Positions 47,697-56,948 of a stretch of DNA of 64,000 nt are shown piece after piece; within the stretch, counting starts at the first letter, position 1; each line of letters opens with the position of its first letter. The stretch is from an uncultured Clostridia bacterium (GTDB taxonomy: Bacteria; Bacillota; Clostridia; Oscillospirales; Ruminococcaceae), in assembly GCA_944382875.1 (NCBI GenBank), contig CALWNQ010000001.1, positions 62,001 to 126,000 of the forward strand, read 5' to 3'. The notes beneath the pieces were generated by a model, which was not told the DNA's origin, did not search any database, and worked only from the letters and a program-made list of their open reading frames with translations. A program made the translations under genes and the position numbers.

Positions 47697-48700
47697 TGAA
47701 ATGGTTTGCCGCGGAAATGCACTGTCACACCATTCACAGCGACGGCAGTTTTACACCCGCTGAACTGGCTACACACGCCCGTCAGTTTGGACTGGACGCT
47801 TTTTGTATGACCGACCACAATACGATGAGCGCAACGCCAGAAATCAGGGCGGAAGCCGCCAAAAATAATCTTTGCGTCCTGCCGGGAACCGAGTGGACCA
47901 CCTATTTTGGGCACATGCTGGTACAGGGCTGCATTTCTTGTCTCGACTGGGAAGGAACCAGCCCCGATACCTTGGAAGATTTTATTCCGCAAATTCACAG
48001 TGCCGGCGGTGCAGTCGGACCGGCTCACCCATTCCGCCCCGGCAATCCTTATGGGACCGGATGCCACTGGGAATACCACATTCGGAACTGGGATCACTTT
48101 GATTTTTACGAAGTGCTTTCGGGAGAGAATCCCACCCGGCATTATTACAATCTGCGAGCCCTTTCCCACTGGACAGGTCTGCTCGATCAGGGCTGCCGGA
48201 TCGCACCCACTTCAGGCATTGACTGGCACCGCTCGCTCAAGGAAAACACAGTTTATGCAACTACCTGGCTGGGTTCCCCGGATGGCTCCCTCACCCCTGG
48301 TACTATGTGGCAGGCGCTGCTGCATGGCCGTACTGCTGTGAGCACCGGACCGCTGCCTCTTTTTTCGCTTTGGGATGGAACACAGGAATATTTTCCCGGG
48401 GACAGCGTTTCTTCTGAGGCTGCAAAACAGCTGGACATCCGTGTATCCGCCGATATGAACCGCCGTCTGGAACAGTGGGGCTGCTGGGACATCATCCCGG
48501 AGCAATGGCGGATTGTCGGGCCTGGCGGCGACACTCTCTGCTGCCTGTCATTCAACGCCGGGAAAGAGCAAACCGCTCCCCTTTCTGCTATGCCGCTCTG
48601 GTGCCGGGCGGAATTGCATGGAACCATCCGAGGCGAACACCTGCTGATTGGGCTGACCGCTCCCGTTTATCGGTCACATCCCTTAACACTCGACAAGTAG
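47696..48700 (+). CDS. PHP domain metal-dependent phosphoesterase (CehA/McbA-like)
   Basis: This 334-aa PHP protein has the four-part metal site: EMHCHTIHSDGSFTPAEL at the start, AFCMTDHNTMSA near residue 37, LPGTEWTTYFGHMLV and HPFRPGNP. The C-terminal beta-rich half (LDIRVSADMNRRLEQWGCWD) may select the substrate. PHP phosphoesterases split phosphodiesters or phosphomonoesters. In this operon it could act on the glycerophosphodiester products. It overlaps the preceding gene by one base and ends in TAG. Confidence 0.88.
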   Translation: MKWFAAEMHCHTIHSDGSFTPAELATHARQFGLDAFCMTDHNTMSATPEIRAEAAKNNLCVLPGTEWTTYFGHMLVQGCISCLDWEGTSPDTLEDFIPQIHSAGGAVGPAHPFRPGNPYGTGCHWEYHIRNWDHFDFYEVLSGENPTRHYYNLRALSHWTGLLDQGCRIAPTSGIDWHRSLKENTVYATTWLGSPDGSLTPGTMWQALLHGRTAVSTGPLPLFSLWDGTQEYFPGDSVSSEAAKQLDIRVSADMNRRLEQWGCWDIIPEQWRIVGPGGDTLCCLSFNAGKEQTAPLSAMPLWCRAELHGTIRGEHLLIGLTAPVYRSHPLTLDK

Positions 48701-48752
48701 GCGTTGATTTTTACAAATCCTGATAGATTCCGTTTTAAAAAGAGCGGGGAAA

Positions 48753-48781
48753 TTGTCAATTCTATTTTGCTGTGCTATAAT
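48753..48781 (+). promoter_or_regulatory. Promoter of the TIR-NB-ARC gene
   Basis: TTGTCA (48753-48758) and TATAAT (48776-48781) are spaced by 17 bp, followed by TCAGGAGGG before the start codon. The gene therefore has its own strong promoter, independent of the PHP operon. Confidence 0.85.
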
Positions 48782-48810
48782 AAAAACAATTTATCAGGAG
48801 GGAAGCCATT

Positions 48811-51279
48811 ATGGATATTGATGTTTTTATCAGCCACCACACCAATTCCTCCCTGCACATTGTGGAGGCGATTGCCAACAAACTGGAGGCAAACGGCGTG
48901 CGTTGCTGGTACGCACCGCGGAATACCGAAGGCGGTTATGCGGGAAGCATTGCCCGGGCAATCAACAGCTGTTCCATTTTCCTTTTAATTCTGAACAAAC
49001 CGGCATCCGAATCGTTGCATGTTCTCAATGAAATTGACTTGGCTACCAAACGATTAGCCAAAAAAGAAAAGATCAACCTCATTCCATTCCATGTAGCAGA
49101 CGACGACATCGGAGAGGATGCACAGTATTATCTGGGGCGGCTGCATTGGATCGATGCCATGACGCCTCCCATGTTCAAACGAATCGAGGAACTCGTCGCT
49201 CAGATTGTCAAGCTGCTTGGCAGAGAGAATACGGAGCAAGCACCGGCCGCATCACAGCCACAATACCGCCTGTTGGAAAAAATCCCACAGGCGCGCGAGG
49301 TTTTTGTGGGGCGGGAAGCTCTGATGGAAGCAATCGGTGCCGCGTTTGCCGCAAAAAACCGGATTCTGTTTCTGGAAGGGATTGGCGGCATCGGCAAAAG
49401 TGAACTGGCAAAGCAATACGCGCTGGCCAACCGGGATCAGTACCAAACCATCCTGTTTGTTACCTATACCGGAAGCTTGTGCGAACTGGTCTGCGACCCC
49501 GCACAGCTTGAAATCGAAGGCCTCGCGCAAAACTCCGACGAGCAACCGCACGACTTTTTCAAACGGAAAATGCAGGCGTTCCGTTCACTGGCTGATGAAC
49601 ATACTCTTCTCATCGTGGACAACTTTGACGTGGACAGTGATCCGGACTTCCGGGAATTTACCGAAGGACGGCACCATGTCCTGTTCACCACCCGCAATTC
49701 CCATCCTGGTTTTCACTCAATCCAGGTCAGCGCCATCCCCGATCAGAAACAGCTTTTTCAGATTTTTGAGCAGAATTACGGAATGCCACTGGAAGAAGAA
49801 GACCGGCCGTTCATTGAAGAAATGCTTCGCCTGATCGAAAATCACACCTATACGGTTGAACTGTTGGCCAAACAGATGGAAGCGAGCTTTTTAAGCGCAA
49901 AGGAAATGCTGCAAATCCTCCAAAATGGCAAGCTGGCCGGCGGACTGGCCGAAACGATTGCCGGCCGGGAGAACATGAACACTGCTTTTGGGCACATTTG
50001 CTCACTGTTTTCGGTGAGCAGCCTTTCGGAAGAGGAAAAACAAATTCTCCGTGAACTTTCGCTGATGGGGATCCGCGGAGTACCAGCTTCCCGCTTCCGG
50101 GAATGGGCAGAGCTCTCCTCCTTTGAAGAGGTCAACCGCCTGATCCGCAGAAGCTGGATCCGTCGGGAACCGGGACAAAAGCTTTCGCTGCATCCGCTTG
50201 TCTGCGAAGTGGTGCGGAAGATGCTCATACCCGACATTCACAACTGTGCGGCCTTTTTGGATAAGATGACTGATTTTCTTTACTGGGCATGGTATCGCAC
50301 CAACCGGGAAAACAGCGCCGTTACCGATAATATCCTTGCCGTCGCTGAATATTTTTCCCCATTTGAACCGGAAAAGATAGATGTCTGGCTGGTAATCCCC
50401 AGTTTTCTGTGGCAGGTGGGAGAATTTGAAAACTCGATCCGGCTGGCAGAAATTGTCTACCAGACCTGCCTGGCGATATACGGAGAGGCTAGCATGACCA
50501 CCGGTTTTGCGGCCAAAATGGTGGGCGGCTGCTATTTTAACAGCGGAAAGCTCCGGGAATCTATGCCGTGGTATCAGCAGGGGCTGCGGTCCATGCTTCT
50601 ATCAGAGGCGCCAGAAAGCGAAGACCTGGCCATGTCATATGAAAAAGTGGGGCGCTGCTGCACCTGGGAATATGAGCAGGATTTTGAAAAAGCTGCAGAA
50701 TATCTGGAACAGGCACTGGCAATCCGGCTGCGGCTCAAGGACGCCTTTGAACGCGGCGAAACACCCACCATGTTTGAGAAAAGGGAGCATTATGACCTGG
50801 AAAAGGCTGTGGAACGCATCGGCGAAACCTATATGGAAATGGGCAGGCTTTACCAAAAGAAAGGCGATTATGAAAAAGCGCTGCATTATGTTACGCTGTA
50901 TGCCGGCACCTTCTCTAATGAAAACGACCAAAACAACTGCGCCTTTGCCTATTCCTGCTACGATAAGGGGATTTGTCTGCTCCATCTGGGGTTGGAAAAG
51001 CGGCAAAATGACATGAAAACCGAAGCACAAACTGATTTGGAACAGGCGCGTGATCTCTTCCTCGCCGCACTGGAAATCAATCTGAAGATGCGAGGACAGG
51101 TCGCACTGGACACCATCCGGAATCAGGAAGCGCTCGGTGATGTTTATGCTGCCTTGGGAGAGTACGCAAATGCTTCCAACTATTATATGGCTGTGATTTC
51201 CGCTTATGAAAAATCCTTCGGTAAAGACTATGATAAAATCCGTGCTGTTGAAGAAAAAATGTATTTTAGCGCACTATAA
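48811..51279 (+). CDS. TIR-NB-ARC-TPR protein (bacterial NLR-like STAND ATPase)
   Basis: This 822-aa protein begins with a TIR domain (1-135: DIDVFISHHTNSSLHIVEAI, CWYAPRNTEGGY, and ESLHVLNEIDLA, with Glu74 a candidate for the NADase glutamate). An NB-ARC/STAND ATPase follows: Walker A GIGGIGKSE (190-198), Walker B LLIVDNFDVD (266-275), HHVLFTTRNS (288-297), and a winged helix region near 400-450 (SLSEEEKQILRELSLMGIRG). The last part is alpha-helical repeats (TPR-like units such as MGRLYQKKGDYEKALHY). TIR-STAND proteins act as NAD-depleting antiphage sensors in known systems, so defence is plausible. It is a single gene with its own promoter and terminator. Confidence 0.9.
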   Translation: MDIDVFISHHTNSSLHIVEAIANKLEANGVRCWYAPRNTEGGYAGSIARAINSCSIFLLILNKPASESLHVLNEIDLATKRLAKKEKINLIPFHVADDDIGEDAQYYLGRLHWIDAMTPPMFKRIEELVAQIVKLLGRENTEQAPAASQPQYRLLEKIPQAREVFVGREALMEAIGAAFAAKNRILFLEGIGGIGKSELAKQYALANRDQYQTILFVTYTGSLCELVCDPAQLEIEGLAQNSDEQPHDFFKRKMQAFRSLADEHTLLIVDNFDVDSDPDFREFTEGRHHVLFTTRNSHPGFHSIQVSAIPDQKQLFQIFEQNYGMPLEEEDRPFIEEMLRLIENHTYTVELLAKQMEASFLSAKEMLQILQNGKLAGGLAETIAGRENMNTAFGHICSLFSVSSLSEEEKQILRELSLMGIRGVPASRFREWAELSSFEEVNRLIRRSWIRREPGQKLSLHPLVCEVVRKMLIPDIHNCAAFLDKMTDFLYWAWYRTNRENSAVTDNILAVAEYFSPFEPEKIDVWLVIPSFLWQVGEFENSIRLAEIVYQTCLAIYGEASMTTGFAAKMVGGCYFNSGKLRESMPWYQQGLRSMLLSEAPESEDLAMSYEKVGRCCTWEYEQDFEKAAEYLEQALAIRLRLKDAFERGETPTMFEKREHYDLEKAVERIGETYMEMGRLYQKKGDYEKALHYVTLYAGTFSNENDQNNCAFAYSCYDKGICLLHLGLEKRQNDMKTEAQTDLEQARDLFLAALEINLKMRGQVALDTIRNQEALGDVYAALGEYANASNYYMAVISAYEKSFGKDYDKIRAVEEKMYFSAL

Positions 51280-51280
51280 C

Positions 51281-51312
51281 AAAAAGAGGCTGCTTTTTTG
51301 CAGCCTCTTTTG
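51281..51312. terminator. Bidirectional terminator after the TIR-NB-ARC gene
   Basis: AAAAGAGGCTGC pairs with GCAGCCTCTTTT across TTTTTT, between two convergent genes. Confidence 0.9.
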
Positions 51313-51336
51313 CTTTATCGGAAAAACGATCAGAAA

Positions 51337-54300
51337 TTATCCAATCCAAGCACCACTGGCATCTACATGATATCCATCCGGTGTTACCGTATCTGCAAGC
51401 ATTGCTCCGTTTTCAGACAAATAATACCACTTGCCGTCTACTTTCACCCAGCCATCTTGAATTTCTGTTACTGGTTTGTCAGGATTTGAAAAATCCGGAA
51501 GCTCGGGAACAACAGATTCAGAAGGCTCTTCCGGCTCGGAATCAGGGGAAGGAGGTGTATTAGTGTCACGCACTGTAACATAAACTGATTTTCCCATAGA
51601 ACCATTGGCTGTCACAGTAATGATAGCTGTCCCAGTGCTGCTTGCTGTCACAAGTCCATTTGCCGTTACCGAAGCAACATCCGGATTGGAACTGCAAAAA
51701 GCAAAGGATGCTTCCGCGTTAGAAGGAACTGTGCTCACTTCCAGCTGTACAGATTCCCCAACGGTCAGTACCGGAATACCCGGAGTAACAGAAAAGCTGC
51801 TCAGCGGAATCTCGGCGGAATCGTGAGTGACAGAAATGCTGTTGACCGATACAGTTGCACCCTCAGAGCCCTGTGCCCAGATCCAAAGTTCTACATTCTG
51901 GACTCCTTTCAGCTCAGTACCCGGGTGATAGCCGGTAATCGCATCCGCCAAATTTGCCGAAATACTGCCAGTATCCGATTTGTCGGCTAAAACATAATAA
52001 TCAACTCCACTGACCTTTGCTTTGACAGTCCAAAGGGTATCCACAGCGGCTATCTCAATATTTAACATCGGATTCCGGGAAAAATCCACCTGGAAAGCTA
52101 TACTAGCCACACCGCCATAGTTGCCACTGGGATGTTCTTCCTGAATGACAGCGATTCCGTCCTGAAGTGTCGCACTACCAGGTGCAGGAGATGCTGTAAA
52201 TTTAGAAATTGCCTCTGCATCAAAAGCAGTATCTTCCACATAAACATTTCCGCTGTGTTCGACTGCCATTTCGGCAATGTCCAAGGAAGCGCCTTCCTCA
52301 CCAGTCACGCTCCAGATCAATTTCACTGTCTGGATGCCGTTTTTCTGGAAATTCTGGTTGTTGCTGCGAATGCTGTCAGCCAAACCGCAGGTGAACGATC
52401 CAGTTTCGGTCTGATCCTCCGCAACAGTATACAGAGTATCATCACCATCAAACTTCGCAAACAGACTGTATGCTCCATCTACGGCCGAAATTTCAGCGGA
52501 AATTTGGATCTCACGATCCAGATCTAAAGTAAGCGGTTCGGAGACAATCGAAGCTGTATTCGCATCATTCTGCTCCACAATGTGTGCGGCGGCATTGATT
52601 AGCCCGATCTTTGCAGGAGCAGGAGAAGAATCAAAGGTCTGGATCGTTTCCCAATCTGCTTCATAAACAACAGTATTGCCTTCTGTAGAAGTTTGGGGAT
52701 ATGTTACCGATGCAGAATTGGGAATCAAGTAGCAACCTTCCCCACCGTTTGCCATCAGATAAATCTGCGCATTATGAATGCCGCTGATCACTGTTCCTGG
52801 ATGGTACTGTGCAATTTTTTCAGCAAGGTTGAAAGTAAAGCTGCCGGTTTCAGTGTTGTCAGGCGCAATATAAAACGCATTCACCTCATCTTCCAGTTTG
52901 AGCTGAATAGTCCATTTATGACTGACCTCGGCAACATCAATGGAAATAGAGGGATTTTTGTCAAAATCAATTTCAAACACAGGCGACTGCACAGCGCCAT
53001 AATCGGCCGAAGGATGCTCTTCCACAATCGCGGTTTTTCCGTTCAGCTGAACAGAAGTGCCATTTTCACCCGGCGTAAATTCCGCAATATCTTCTGCTGT
53101 AAAAGCATAGTCTTCGCCCGTTTCTTCCGGCGTTTCAGAGCTATCATAGAAAACCTTGAGTTCCCGCACATCAAAAGAAGCGCCTTCCTTACCGTTTGCC
53201 ATCAGGTACAAACTAACCGTTTCCTGTCCTTCCAGCTTCATACTGGGATTATAGTTAGCAAACAGCTGATTCAGATTCAAGATTACCTGACCGGAATTAT
53301 TGTTGTTGGAAGAAACATAAAGTCCCCATTCCTGATCAGGAAGTTTGAGCTGAATGGTAAATACCGGATCCAAATTGGCAGTATCAATCAGAATCATCGG
53401 ATTACGATCAAAATCGATCAGGAAATCCTCTGTCTGTACTGCACCCCAATCACCCTCGGGATTATTTTCGGTAATTGTGGCATATTCCCCATTGGAAGAA
53501 ACAGAAGCCTCCATGCTGGAAACCGGTGCAAAAGTGGTAATCTTTTCCGCATCTGCCTGATATGCGGTTTCAATGCTATTTTCATTGAAAATATCCAGTT
53601 TAATGCTGCTGCGGTCGGTCAAACCGGACTCGGTAAGAATTTCCACTTCAAACAGAGTAGATCCGTTGGGAAGGGCCGTTGTATCCACAGGAATCACTTC
53701 CGCAGGAGCAACCGTCTTAATCAGCTGATGATCGGCATAGATGGAAACGGATTCTACCGGCTCCTGCGCATCGATGCTGAGCTCAAAATTCACAGTGCCG
53801 GACGCGGTGGACTTCTGGGTATCCGGAGAAAGGATAGAAACTGCTGCGCGGTCTTTGGCAATCAGCGTTCCGCCTGCGTAATACTCATGTCCACGATGGG
53901 AAACTTGGGTGCCGGCAGGCAGCACCACCAGATTCCGGGAGGACTCTGCCGGAATAGAAATCTGAACATTACCGGAAACATTCTCCAAAATCACCTGATT
54001 GGTAACAGTATCAAACAAAGTGGACGGTTCAGAAAAGGTAGCTGTCACCGCCTTCTCTTCCGCATAAGGGTTATAGTACAGGTACTGGGGATAAGTTTCT
54101 TCATCCTTGAAGCTGTCCAGTGCGTTCAAATCGATTCGCAGAATCTGTTCCACATCCGTTTCATCAATCAAGGCACCAAAAATACCCACATGGGTAGAAC
54201 CATACAGACCATAGTCGGTTTTGCCCCATCCGTATACGGTGGGATCCCCCATTGCATAGGGAGATTGCCCGTTATAGGTCTTACGGACACCTTCATATCC

Positions 54301-55104
54301 GATTACACCATTGGGGTCGGCAGAAAACGGACCACCGTGGCTCTGATTTTCCGCCGGCAACTCGTTGGGATACATAATCCGCAGGCTATTGGATGCATTC
54401 AGGAACCATCTGCCAATGGCAGTTGAAAAACGAGGATCATATTTTGCAGTGGGAGCCAGCGTAGAGCCCAAATGATAGGTATTCATCATAAAGCCGTAAC
54501 CGCCGCCATCCGAAGTAGAACCGACAATACCATTGGCCGAGTAATCTCCCCAATGTCCGGTAATGACACCAAGGTCCGGGCGCGCATCACTATCCGCATC
54601 GAATACCCAGTTGAGCATTTTCTCCACATCATATTGGGTTCCGAATTTAAAATTCATAGCAGCCGCCATATAAGAAGCATAGTCCGACATCACTTCGTAA
54701 TATGGATTCTTGTCATAATCCTGCAGCCAGTCCATGCAAAATTTTGCACCTTCCAGATATTTGGAATCCCCAGTCAGCTGATAGGAGGCATACAGCAGGA
54801 ATGCGATACCGGAGTTGGGCGGCTCAATCCAACGACCATTGCTCACCGGCTCGTCTTTGATAAAATCATAAGATGTAAATTCAAAGCTCACATTGCCGTT
54901 TTCATCTTTCATATTAGGCAGAGCTTCCAGCCACTGATCGGCTCCCTCCAGAATCATCCGGCGCATCTCTTCGTGATCCCTGGCAAAATCATACAAACGG
55001 GCAAACAGAATCTGCGGGTAGAGCTCATACCAGAAGGTCTGACCAGTTGCAGTATTCACCCGGTTGAGAACAAAATTCTGCCCATTGGCGGAATTATAAA
55101 ATCC
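51337..55104 (-). CDS. Large secreted glycan-binding/toroid protein, part after the in-frame TAG
   Basis: This frame of 1255 codons directly follows the TAG at 55105-55107 without shift; its first usable start is a GTG at 55059 (1240 aa). The first ~350 residues look like an alpha/alpha-toroid (LYDFARDHEEMRRMI, YLEGAKFCMDWLQDYDKN, FSTAIGRWFLNASNSLRIMY), as in glycan lyases or heparinase-like enzymes. Four tandem beta-sandwich repeats of ~140 aa follow, each with phrases like NYGGVASIAFQVDFSRNPML. Then come a bacterial Ig-like domain (LTVGESVQLEVSTVPSNAEA) and a C-terminal cell-wall-binding repeat (GWVKVDGKWYYLSENGAML). Sequence conservation past the TAG argues for one gene. TAA ends it. Confidence 0.8.
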   Translation of the reverse strand, partial: GFYNSANGQNFVLNRVNTATGQTFWYELYPQILFARLYDFARDHEEMRRMILEGADQWLEALPNMKDENGNVSFEFTSYDFIKDEPVSNGRWIEPPNSGIAFLLYASYQLTGDSKYLEGAKFCMDWLQDYDKNPYYEVMSDYASYMAAAMNFKFGTQYDVEKMLNWVFDADSDARPDLGVITGHWGDYSANGIVGSTSDGGGYGFMMNTYHLGSTLAPTAKYDPRFSTAIGRWFLNASNSLRIMYPNELPAENQSHGGPFSADPNGVIGYEGVRKTYNGQSPYAMGDPTVYGWGKTDYGLYGSTHVGIFGALIDETDVEQILRIDLNALDSFKDEETYPQYLYYNPYAEEKAVTATFSEPSTLFDTVTNQVILENVSGNVQISIPAESSRNLVVLPAGTQVSHRGHEYYAGGTLIAKDRAAVSILSPDTQKSTASGTVNFELSIDAQEPVESVSIYADHQLIKTVAPAEVIPVDTTALPNGSTLFEVEILTESGLTDRSSIKLDIFNENSIETAYQADAEKITTFAPVSSMEASVSSNGEYATITENNPEGDWGAVQTEDFLIDFDRNPMILIDTANLDPVFTIQLKLPDQEWGLYVSSNNNNSGQVILNLNQLFANYNPSMKLEGQETVSLYLMANGKEGASFDVRELKVFYDSSETPEETGEDYAFTAEDIAEFTPGENGTSVQLNGKTAIVEEHPSADYGAVQSPVFEIDFDKNPSISIDVAEVSHKWTIQLKLEDEVNAFYIAPDNTETGSFTFNLAEKIAQYHPGTVISGIHNAQIYLMANGGEGCYLIPNSASVTYPQTSTEGNTVVYEADWETIQTFDSSPAPAKIGLINAAAHIVEQNDANTASIVSEPLTLDLDREIQISAEISAVDGAYSLFAKFDGDDTLYTVAEDQTETGSFTCGLADSIRSNNQNFQKNGIQTVKLIWSVTGEEGASLDIAEMAVEHSGNVYVEDTAFDAEAISKFTASPAPGSATLQDGIAVIQEEHPSGNYGGVASIAFQVDFSRNPMLNIEIAAVDTLWTVKAKVSGVDYYVLADKSDTGSISANLADAITGYHPGTELKGVQNVELWIWAQGSEGATVSVNSISVTHDSAEIPLSSFSVTPGIPVLTVGESVQLEVSTVPSNAEASFAFCSSNPDVASVTANGLVTASSTGTAIITVTANGSMGKSVYVTVRDTNTPPSPDSEPEEPSESVVPELPDFSNPDKPVTEIQDGWVKVDGKWYYLSENGAMLADTVTPDGYHVDASGAWIG

Positions 55105-55593
55105 CTACATCATTTCGACAAAATCATAACCATACTGATCCGTTTTATCAATTCCAACCAGTTCACCGTTCAGAACCGCCATAATGGTAGTAATGCCTTC
55201 CTGTGTACCGGGAAGCATCGTGGTAGCACCATTCGCATCTACCTGACCGATATAAGAGGGAATACCAAACATCCGCTTGTCAAAGTTTACATGCGTATCA
55301 TCCCAATATCCAATCGGAAGCAGTGTATCCGTATCCGGTTCCACATATTCCGGGTTTTGAGCAAACTCAAACAAGACTCGATCCAATTCTTTTGCCATTT
55401 CCTCAAAATCCAGATATTTATAATTGGAAATGACTGTATCCATTTTCTCAGTGGCGCGAAGTTCTTTACTGACCGCAACAGAAGAAGATTCTTCCTGCGG
55501 CTCAGCTGCAAAAACTCCCGCAGCCGGCAATACTGTCGCTGCCATTTGAGCAGACAGCATTACTGCTAATATTTTTTTGAATTTCTTGTTCAA
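55105..55593 (-). CDS. Large secreted glycan-binding/toroid protein, N-terminal part ending at TAG
   Basis: This 162-codon piece begins at a TTG (55593) about 11 nt after TTGGAGG and carries a signal peptide (NKKFKKILAVMLSAQMAATV, cleavage near VFAAEP). It continues with a helical/loop region (NYKYLDFEEMAKELDRVLF, DTDTLLPIGYWDDTHVN) and ends in YDFVEMM at TAG 55105-55107. The next codons in the same frame read GFYNSANGQNFVLNRVN and join smoothly onto the toroid domain. A longer upstream frame (from 55665) has no ribosome binding site and crosses a hairpin. Confidence 0.8.
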   Translation of the reverse strand: MNKKFKKILAVMLSAQMAATVLPAAGVFAAEPQEESSSVAVSKELRATEKMDTVISNYKYLDFEEMAKELDRVLFEFAQNPEYVEPDTDTLLPIGYWDDTHVNFDKRMFGIPSYIGQVDANGATTMLPGTQEGITTIMAVLNGELVGIDKTDQYGYDFVEMM

Positions 55594-55630
55594 AATATTC
55601 AATACCTCCAATCGATAGGTTGAAAAATAG

Positions 55631-55658
55631 CCGGCACTGTACCCGGTACAGCACCGGC
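55631..55658 (-). terminator. Terminator between the frameshifted URO-D gene and the surface protein
   Basis: CCGGcaCTGTACC pairs with GGTACAGcaCCGG (11 of 13 matched); on the minus strand it is followed by TATTTTTC. Confidence 0.65.
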
Positions 55659-55698
55659 CGAACAAAAGATTTCAAACATCGTTTTTAGAGATGATTAA

Positions 55699-56921
55699 CT
55701 AAAAAGCAGCACAGACATCGTTGACAACCTTGACCCATTCGCTCAAACGCCACAGCTCATTTCGGACAGTCAGCACATCTTTGAGTGTAATGTCCACATG
55801 ACATCCTTCCGCCTGTTTCATGCCTTCCCGGATGGAATTGCGGATGTACTGCGGATCCCAGTCGCCGCTGACCTGATTGGCCGGATTGGGACGCCAGGAA
55901 AGGACATACCGATCCCCGATCTGTTCCGCACATTTCCCCACGTCGGCCCACGGTGTTACCGAAATACGGCGGAGATTCGGAATGCTCTTCAAATAGGGAA
56001 TCTTGTTCGTCAGATCTTCACAGCAGCCGTAAGCTGTCAGGCCAAACGGTGCCAGAAGCTCCCGGTCGTAGACAAAGGAGAATTCCTCCGTCATAGCCGG
56101 GGAAACACCCGCCATTTCCTGCGAAGCCATAAAACCCCACAAATTTTTCAGAGGTGTGTGATAGCTGTTTGGTTTCGGATCAGGCAGTTCTCTGGAATAG
56201 CACATGGTCTGAGAATCGCCGCAGGTCAGCGAAAAATCGCCGGCAGCCTCTGCTTGTCGGTTGATCTGCTGATACCCGCGTGTGAGAATGCCGATCAGCT
56301 CCTTCAGCCATTCCGGACGGTCATACAACTCCATCAGAAGCTGGTCAAAGCCCACCATTATGCCAAGGTCGCCACCTTTGGCATTGATGGTGGTATAAGG
56401 TGCACGGTAACGATCTACGGTAAGAATGTCACCAAAAATTTCATCGGCCAGATCCCACCGCGCAACCGATGCTTCCTCATCAATCTCATGATTGGGAAGC
56501 ACCAGACGGGAAAGATCCGGGTTATCCCGCAAAGCGGGCAGATAGTGAACCGAACCGCTGTTTTCATCGTGTTCGACAATCGGCTCCACGCCAAATCCCC
56601 AGCTTTTGTAAACAGGGCGGATGTTAGCCACGGTTCGATAATCTGGTCATCTCCCAGCGAAGCGCGGAAGAGCTGCAGTCGCAGGTCAAATTCCAACTGA
56701 CGCAGATAAGGGTCCTTGCAACGCAAAGAAGATTCCGGAACACCTTCTTTGGAACCAACATCACCGAGAAAAGCAAATATATAAATCAACGGACGAGTAT
56801 GCTCCAGACTGTTGTGTCCGCGCCACAGTTCCCGCAGCTCATCATACCGCTTGTCTGCAGCCACAGCAGCCACCTGTGCTGCCAAATCCCGCAGGATATG
56901 CTTGTCATTCGCTTCGATCAT
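55699..56921 (-). pseudogene. URO-D family protein, frameshifted
   Basis: Two overlapping frames together encode one URO-D-fold protein of about 407 aa. The N-terminal part reads EANDKHILRDLAAQVAAVAA up to SLGDDQIIEP (from 56921). The C-terminal part resumes as VANIRPVYKSWGFGVEPIVE and ends VKVVNDVCAAF at TAG 55699. The frames differ by one base near 56631-56634: inserting one nucleotide after GAACC would restore the protein. Near the zinc site it has LTAYGCCEDLTNKI, a YxCC variant rather than HxCG. It is part of a minus-strand run DUF1861, URO-D, URO-D, surface protein. Sequencing error is possible. Confidence 0.8.
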
Positions 56922-56948
56922 TTGCTGTCACCTCATACCGAGCGGTTT

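Noticed and set aside
52693-54426. A 577-codon plus-strand frame opposite the large secreted protein
   Set aside because: It mirrors the conserved beta-sandwich repeats on the minus strand and has no ribosome binding site or domain.
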